Source of the DNA: Sialis fuliginosa
Lineage: Eukaryota; Arthropoda; Insecta; Megaloptera; Sialidae
Assembly: GCA_961205875.1 (NCBI GenBank)
Contig: OY540814.1
Span: 14,738,993-14,802,992 of the forward strand
Length of the DNA: 64,000 bases
Reading direction: 5' to 3'
Shown: piece after piece, positions 57,781-64,000 of the stretch
Layout: each line of letters begins with the position of its first letter
Position numbering within the stretch: the first letter of the stretch is position 1
Notes under the pieces: generated by a model
The model's input: only the letters and a program-made list of their open reading frames with translations
What the model was told of the DNA's origin: nothing
Database searches by the model: none
Translations under genes and position numbers: made by a program

Positions 57781-58865
57781 ATGTGTTATGGGTGTAATAA
57801 AATTTTTTTTAAGGTTTAGAACGCAATCAGTAAGAACTTTTTATGGTATTAATAAACACAGTCGATTTTACTTTGCGGTTATCTGCTTTTTTCAGGATAT
57901 TGATTAAGGGAGGAAGGGGGGGGGGCAGGGATTGAATAAGGTGTTGTTCAATTGAATATTTTAACGAATTCTTTCATAATACCTACAGCACATAATTGTA
58001 TAAAATAAATTTCGCTGAAAAAAAAAGATTCCCAGAATCAATATACTGAAAAATCACAAAAAATATTATGGTCTTAATGAGAGAATTCTTAAAGATATCA
58101 CCGTTTCGATAGTAAATCCTGAAAAGTATGAATTTTGAAAAGTTGAATCGGTCGTCATTTTGAAAATTATTTATAACATTTTGTAAGGTAGATTGTATAG
58201 CCTTTTGAAAAGATCAGAAAAAACTAATACATGTTCGGTGAAGATAAATAGTTTTTGGTGGTTGTTTCGTCTGAATACCTACCCGTTTTCAATATAAGTA
58301 GTCACATGGGAGGTAATCTTTACAGACCTTAAGAGTAAAGTTTGCGTGGGCCTCACAAAACGCTCTCACTTAATTAAGCCGTGAAATGTTTTTATTATTT
58401 TTATAATCGTTGGTAATTTATTTACCCTTTTGATGTATCTTACAGCTTATAATTGTATTGTTATTATGAGTTTTCTTATGTTTTATAATAAATTTTCTGT
58501 ATTTACTTATTTCAAACAAACAAGATAATAAAATAATTACATTTTTTTGGAAAGAGTTACATTGATGCCTGGTATTATATATATAGAATTTGGTGTAGAT
58601 CAAAATACATTTCATTAATGATTTAATTAGAAATTAGTGGCTTAAAAGCAGTGGTGATTAGTGTACAGTGTGTACACTATAGAAAGGATATAAACTTTAC
58701 ATATTCTAAAATTAACACTGTTCTAAAACCCAAACCGATTTTTACATCCTGTTAAAAGCGATTGATTAAGTTTTGATCGGAATCTATAATTTTTTGTATA
58801 ATACCGGGCACATATATTTTAATTTAAATTAAAAATAATTCGGTAAAGATATACACGAGTGTATG
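57781..58865. other. Non-coding AT-rich DNA
   Basis: A G-rich run (about 57908-57926, GGGAGGAAGGGGGGGGGG) is the only notable tract. The 65-codon minus frame at 58418-58615 is chance. Confidence 0.45.
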
Positions 58866-59282
58866 CCATAAGGGTTCCGAAGTACAAACTACGTGGACTG
58901 TTTGGAGACACTGGTGCATTTTTGAGTTAGAAAATAATATAAAAATAGGGTCACACATATTTTTGTTTGAATTTGCTTTAAAGCCTCCGCAAGCGCCAAT
59001 TATTTAGAAAAAAAGAAGTCAAATTCCACTGGTTTAGTTATACATTTTGACGTGCCACATGTCTTGGTATAAAAAAAAATCTTTTTTACACAGCTTTAGC
59101 TCCTTATCACCCACCCTGAAAAATAACAAAATTGTAAATCTTTTACTAGAGGGCATCATTTTACATGTTCAGTAAAAATTTCAAGTTTCTGGCTTATATA
59201 GTTTATGATATTTTGCTTTGGCTGAAAAGGACGGACGGACGATAAAGTGAGATTAATTGGGTTTCTTCGGAACCCTAAAAAA
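58866..59282 (-). mobile_element. AGGGTTCCGA-ended repeat, about 417 bp
   Basis: The inverted ends are AAGGGTTCCGAAG (58868-58880) and CTTCGGAACCCTAA (59264-59278). Beside the right end is GGACGGACGGACGATAAAGT. On the minus strand the right end matches 28243-28416 (AGTTTATGATATTTTGCTTT complement). No coding capacity is present. The family resembles the 6065 element only at its termini. Confidence 0.55.
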
Positions 59283-60940
59283 TTGATCCAGTAGGAATTA
59301 TATTTTAATCTATTAAATTCAATCCTCCAATGGGAGGGGGAGTAAACTTCTTAATTTTAATGCACGTTTATCTACATAAATGCTTAAAGTGTATTTCAGA
59401 TAAAATATTTTTATATTAATATAAAGACTTGTGTATCGTGATTTATAACAATATAAATGAAATTAGGAGCAGCGGACGGTTAACTCGAATTGTTTACCAT
59501 AATATTGTCAACACTTTTAAGAATTGAAAATAAACTGTAATGAAAACAGCAAATCTTTTTAATTCTTTTTTAAAAATAAAATAAAATATAAAGAAGAAAC
59601 CTTGTAAATGTTATAAAACATATTTTCTAAAAATAAAGTTGATTTTTGCTCATATTAATTACGATTAACAAGATTTTCAAAAATATAACAAAATAATAAC
59701 TGATATTAACAAAAGAAAAAACAAAACAAAACGTAGCTCGTTATTTTCTTTTGCTGGCATTAAAGAAAATTGCACAGGCTGCATTTTTATGTGAGATAAT
59801 GTTTCTCGTTCTTTTTTACAGAAAAATAAAGACCTTTATGCACGTAAATTCTATAGTCGCGTCTACAATCTCATGTTGCGCTTTTTATTTCCATTTTATT
59901 TTACCGACATTATTGTTAAGAGATGTTACTTATACAACTTGTTTTATAAAACAAATTTGTTTATTATATTTTCAGTTAAAGCCAGTGTTATGTTTCGTAC
60001 ATGTTTTTAGATGGAAGGGGGGGGGGGGGTTACTGTACAAACAGTAACACCTTATTTCTATATCTAATATAAATCTATAGGTTATACGTATATATAAGAA
60101 TTTTAGTTAGTGTGTTCCAAAACTAATGAACCGAGCTTAAAATCCAATACAAGCTAATGATAGATATCATCACGCTAGTGTAAGAAAATTCTGAGCAGTG
60201 ACATAAAATAAGTAACAGTTATTTTTACTAGCTGAAAATTTATCGTTACGCTAAAAGAACTGAACTGTAGTTTTAAATAAAAAAAATATTAGTTGGTTCT
60301 ACAGTTTTTTCTGGTTTCTAGTGTTATGGAGAAAGACAAATAGAAATGAGTTTTAATAGCTTAAAAAAGCTTAAGGTTATTCGATCATATTCAAATATTA
60401 AACAATTATAAAACTCTATACAAAATATTATAGAATAATAAAAAACGTGCATCTTTGGTTCGTATTAACGAGGCTGTACTGTAGGCATATGTAAGAAAGT
60501 CAGCATCGTTTTACATTAGCTCGTTTAATCGAGTAAAGCACATCCGCGCTGTAAATCGTGTATCACCTGTACTTGTTTATAGCATTATGCAAATCTGCAA
60601 AACACATAACGCCCCCCCGCCCTTTGAAAACCACGTACGCACATCATTCGCGCCATATACGCGTCTAGGTGTTTTAAATAAGCAGGGGCGGGCTCTAGGA
60701 AATACTATAAGAATATAAAGTTTTTAACCAAATTAAAAAATATATATTGTTAATTTTGCGTGTGTGTTATAAATTGTTTTTATTTTTATTTTTCAAAATA
60801 ATGGGGAAAATACGATGAAAATAATTTTTCTAGAATTTCCTGGCAGAACACATACGTTTTGTCATTATTTTTCAATGTTGTCTGATATTTATAAAACTTT
60901 GTACAGAGATTCAATCTTATTCTGAACTAACGCATTGAAC
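59283..60940. other. Non-coding AT-rich DNA
   Basis: A 98-codon frame (59751-60047) ends in a poly-G run (60016-60029) followed by the hairpin GTTACTGT-ACAA-ACAGTAAC. It has no domain. A CpG-richer patch lies at about 60600-60700. No gene is supported. Confidence 0.45.
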
Positions 60941-60944
60941 TCAG

Positions 60945-61160
60945 TGCTACCCGAGGATATAAATTTAATTTGTTATAAACCTATTTAATTCTATTGTTTT
61001 CGCTAGCTATTTACGCAACGCACGTGAAGACACCTCTCCGACGATTGTATTTTTTTTCGATTTCATGAAATTTACACAAATATCTACAAATTACTGACCT
61101 AAACCTTCTCGTGAAATATTAGTGAAATCCGGAATAAAATCCGTTCAGTAATTATTTTAT
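60945..61160 (-). repeat. Inverted copy of the 4955-5275 repeat
   Basis: CCCGAGGATATAAATTTAAT, TCTCCGACGATTGTATTTTT and CCGGAATAAAATCCGTTCAG are complements of blocks at 4955-5275 in reverse order. Confidence 0.6.
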
Positions 61161-61429
61161 ACTATTTATAGATAGATAACTTTCATTAATACAATTTTGT
61201 TTAAGAAAAATAGAAAAAAGCACTTTACCTGAAGACAAATATTTTATTTTGTAATTATCATTTTCATCATCAGCCAGGCTAAACCCTCAAATGACAAAAC
61301 TCAACTATTTTTTTTCTTATTACTTTTGAAAGAATTGATTTATTTAAAACTGCATAATTTTTCAAATCCCGGCACTGATTATAGCCCCCCCCCCACCCCT
61401 CTTTCTCAAGGAATGTGTGTGTGACCCAG
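61161..61429. other. Non-coding DNA
   Basis: Only a C-run (about 61385-61394) stands out. Confidence 0.45.
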
Positions 61430-61720
61430 TTGGTGACGCGAAATGCGCGCACGTATTATAAAGTTGTGTACACGTTAACTAGAGGATTGCGGTTGCGATA
61501 ATTAACAGAACAGGGCGTCTCGTTTGCGGTACAGACGGTGTGTTTTCTTCACTAACGCAGTTAGCCGACATGTCGTTGCTAAATGATCTCACCGCGGGGA
61601 CTTCAAACGAACCATGATGCATTAGTGATATGTATTAACAACTAATTATAACTGAATGAGGGACTCTAGATTAAAGAGTCTGCCTCAGAAACAACGTTTT
61701 CGTATTATTAGACAGGCCCG
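61430..61720 (+). other. GC-richer stretch, possible regulatory DNA
   Basis: CpG-rich blocks (GACGCGAAATGCGCGCACG, ACCGCGGGGACTTC) surround a TATA-like ATTATAAAGT (about 61456). A 15-codon frame starts at GACATGTCGTTG (61570). There is no initiator at the right distance and no recognised product. Confidence 0.2.
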
Positions 61721-62235
61721 GAAGGCTAAGCTTTTACGACCCTGTAATTATAAATCATACAAAATTCAGATCACTCTTAAAAAGTTCGTTATATTGTCTA
61801 GTTTTCGGTATTAAAATTTCAAAACATTTCAATTAATAGTTAATAATTTACAGTTCTTGAGGTAAAGCACATACATCAAAAATAAATTTATTTACTAAGC
61901 CGATGTACAGTGGTCCCGTATAATTTATTTTATAATAATATGCATTGATTTTGTTCGAAAAGTGACTATCTTTCTTTTGGTTTCAAGATCCCTATTGTTT
62001 ATCCGAAAAAATAGTCGAAAGATTATAAAAACAAAAGTATGAAATAAAAAAACCCTTGGTATTATTGCGTTAGCATGATGAAAACATATTATTTTTAATT
62101 CTTTTTATCGGAAATACACCGCGACAATCTGATACAACTTTTATCGACGATGTACCGTTATGGGCGTAATTTTAGCAACCCATTTTTTACCAAAAAAGAA
62201 TTAAAAGTACCGTTATGTTATCTAGTATATCATGT
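61721..62235. other. Non-coding AT-rich DNA
   Basis: I see no recognised feature. Confidence 0.45.
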
Positions 62236-62239
62236 AAAA

Positions 62240-62902
62240 CAATTATATAATTTAAATTAGTCTTAATAAAAATTTTGGGCATGAAAGTATATCGAGAAAT
62301 AATATTTAAAAAATGGCTTGGCACGCTGGTAATGAATTTATACTTTCTGATGAGAAGTTATTTGTTCTGGAGCAATCCCATAACTCGTAGTATGACAGAG
62401 TTTGATCTGCTAGGATTGAGGACATCCCGGAAGACAAAAGACACGTTCGAAGATTTTAGAATGCTGTATCGGTCATAGTTTGGGGCGCCTTCAGCCCAAG
62501 AGGCAAATTACCCTTAATTTTTATTGAAAAAGGCGTAAAAATCAATGCAAAATACTATTTGAAGGAACTATTGAAGAAAAATGCCATGCCAAATGCCAAA
62601 AATATATTTGGAGATAATAATTATTGATTTCAACAAGATGGGAATCCCTCCCACACAGCAAACATTATTCAAGCATGGTGTAAGAATAATTTCATTGATT
62701 TTTTGTTGAAGAATGAATGGCCACCAAGCTCTCCCGATTGCAATCCTCCAATTATTTTGTATGGTCATATATGTTGTCTAAGCCCCCGGAATCAGTGCGT
62801 GTTGATTACAATGACTTTGAAAGAAGATTGAAGCTGTTTAACAAAATTAAAGGAAGAGTTATTCCCAATTACAAATTTTCAATACATATGTCTAAGAATT
62901 GA
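62240..62902 (+). pseudogene. Tc1/mariner (DD37D, maT-like) transposase pseudogene
   Basis: A relic of LGMKVYR (62275-62295) marks the end of the DNA-binding half. After a deletion, a second frame from 62328 gives LSDEKLFVLEQSHN (first catalytic Asp, 62349-62351), VIVWGAFSPRGKLPLIF, FQQDGNPSHTA (second Asp, 62637-62639) and EWPPSSPDCNP (62715-62747). A +/-1 shift near 62751 moves to YFVWSYMLSK and FERRLKLFNKIKG, ending in TGA at 62902. The spacing puts the third acidic residue at 37 after the second, as in maT/DD37D elements, but that codon is lost at the frameshift. At least four in-frame stops occur (including TGA 62625-62627). Terminal repeats were not found. Confidence 0.85.
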
Positions 62903-63054
62903 ATAAAAACTTAATTGAAACTTTATTATAAATTTAATATTTGAACGTTTACATTTGTATCAGAATATAATTGTCACGGTGTAGATATAAATATTTTTAT
63001 TTTTTACAATAAACCAATACTTATAAAAGAGTTTGTTCTCACTCATTCACTCAC
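62903..63054. other. Non-coding AT-rich DNA
   Basis: I see no terminal inverted repeat of the mariner relic here. Confidence 0.4.
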
Positions 63055-63150
63055 TGACTCATCAACGTACAACCCAAACTCCTAGAACCTAGAAACATTA
63101 AATTTTATGGAGTGTCTTTTTTTTATGATGTATATAAGCACCCTCTAAAA
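63055..63150 (-). repeat. TTACGTCATAAAA family, inverted copy 3
   Basis: CAACCCAAACTCCTAGAACC, TAGAAACATTAAATTTTATG and TTTTATGATGTATATAAGCA are complements of the 684 and 38150 copies. An ACTCATTCACTCACTGACTC block precedes it. Confidence 0.5.
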
Positions 63151-63925
63151 TGAGATTTTCCGACATTCGTTTGTTTATTTTGATAAGATGATATGACAAA
63201 ATATTCTAATAGTATTAAATTTTATAAGCAGCGCAGGTTATGGTTAGTTTAAAGTAAACTAATAAAAAGTTTCTGGTAAATATTAATTTGTATGGGTGAA
63301 ATGGTTCCCTGTACTAGTTGGAGATAACTCTTTGTCGATCTGCTATTGTATAGGTTGGCAATTTAATGAAGCCTTTCTATTTAGGGCGCGCGTTGTTATT
63401 TGTTTCCTGTCTTTGTCCCGGCCGGTTCTTGTTTAATTGTTTGTTGAGATTTGTTCATTAATTTGGCATCTAACAGTCCCAGGATTACTGTTTGCGTGTT
63501 CCTATATATCCACATTAATGGATATGGTAATAATTCATACACATTTTGACAAATTATACGTGTAATCAAATTTGGGAAACTTCAATTAAAAACTACTTAA
63601 CTTGATCATAATCCGTCGTATATATTATTTTAGATTGAGTTGTATGTTTCGAAATGTACCGAAAGATTATAATTCAAATATGTATAGTAGATTCTGTTTT
63701 ATTATTAGATTATATTTAAATTATTACTGGACCATTTTTAGTTAATAATTACTTTTGGAATGATAATTGAAGTCAAAATAAGCAATGTTATCCAATATAT
63801 TTTTCTAATAACAAATAGTCTATCAATTATATAAAAACAGGTGCATAGTTGTCACGGAACTTTCTTATACGCAGTATTCTAATTGATTAAAGGTAGAAAA
63901 AAATGAATGGAAAATAAATTATAGA
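63151..63925. other. Non-coding DNA
   Basis: The stretch 63310-63480 is GC-richer (TAGGGCGCGCGTTG, TCCCGGCCGGTTC) without a recognised feature. Confidence 0.45.
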
Positions 63926-64000
63926 AAAAACATCTGCCAAGTAAATGCACAGTGCTTTTTCGTGCTAAATTCACCAAAGGTAGTTAATTATTGAACAATT
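63926..64000 (+). repeat. Family P repeat, cut by the window end
   Basis: It starts AAAAAACATCTGCCAAGTAA, then ATTCACCAAAGGTAGTTAAT. No CAGTGGCGCACCCA end precedes it, unlike the 48627 copy. It continues beyond the window. Confidence 0.65.

Noticed and set aside
59751..60047. 98-codon plus frame ending in a glycine run
   Set aside because: Hydrophobic AT-rich product without start context or domain; end is a poly-G tract.
1..64000. CRISPR arrays, operons, bacterial promoters or terminators
   Set aside because: Sequence is plainly eukaryotic repeat-rich DNA; no regularly spaced direct repeats or clustered ORFs were seen.
1..64000. LTR retrotransposons or integrated viral genes
   Set aside because: I found no long terminal direct repeats, primer-binding sites, gag/pol motifs or viral protein frames.

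Overview
The window looks like intergenic or intronic DNA from an insect, most likely a moth or butterfly. It is strongly AT-rich on both strands, has no long open reading frame, and is full of small decayed interspersed repeats. The lepidopteran call is an inference. It rests on repeat types I associate with Lepidoptera: 'CGAAAGTCTGTCTGTCTG…GTCGCGNGTAACAGCTAGT' elements with Helitron-like ends, 'GAGAACC…TTTTTTGTAGTC' repeats, and 'AGGGTTCCG…GGACGGACGG' repeats. I do not identify a species.

I find no intact host protein-coding gene. The only convincing protein-coding homology is transposon-derived, and none of it is a complete gene: (i) the 3' end of a non-LTR retrotransposon ORF2 on the minus strand, still open for about 146 codons and followed by its 3'UTR and a 44-nt poly-A tail (7189-7940); (ii) a C-terminal mariner transposase relic on the minus strand (30429-30600); (iii) a broken Tc1/mariner transposase of DD37D (maT-like) spacing on the plus strand (about 62240-62902). 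A second short LINE 3' tail of the same family as (i) lies at about 57715-57780.

Most identifiable structure is non-autonomous DNA transposons. Those with defined ends are a TTAA-flanked MITE (955-1601), a MITE with 15-bp perfect inverted ends (16221-16753), a TA-flanked MITE (26301-26613), a 971-bp hAT element with an exact 8-bp target duplication (39472-40442), a MITE at 42304-42630, a Harbinger-like MITE with TAA duplication and a doubled 3' end (47400-48018), a 731-bp element with hAT ends and an exact 8-bp duplication (48627-49357), and a long-arm fold-back element (49430-49940). Two copies of a roughly 140-bp MITE lie at 13424-13567 and 19419-19558. Helitron-like elements sit at 15887-16191 and 31464-31764. 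One old repeat family, here called family P, occurs at least eight times. The 46.9-50 kb interval is the densest cluster.

Possible host function is weak but worth checking. There is a TATA/Inr pair with a correctly placed splice donor (17389-17566, plus strand) that could be a promoter with a noncoding first exon; a CpG-rich patch with a 102-bp splice-flanked open exon candidate (48238-48339); a 48-codon ORF in good start context (27952-28098); and several GC-richer, apparently non-repeat stretches that could be regulatory (2400-2590, 14890-15545, 16980-17560, 32490-32760, 33540-33920, 44800-45180, 61430-61720). The most unusual RNA-like signal is a hammerhead-ribozyme-like fold in an interspersed repeat at 35425-35508.
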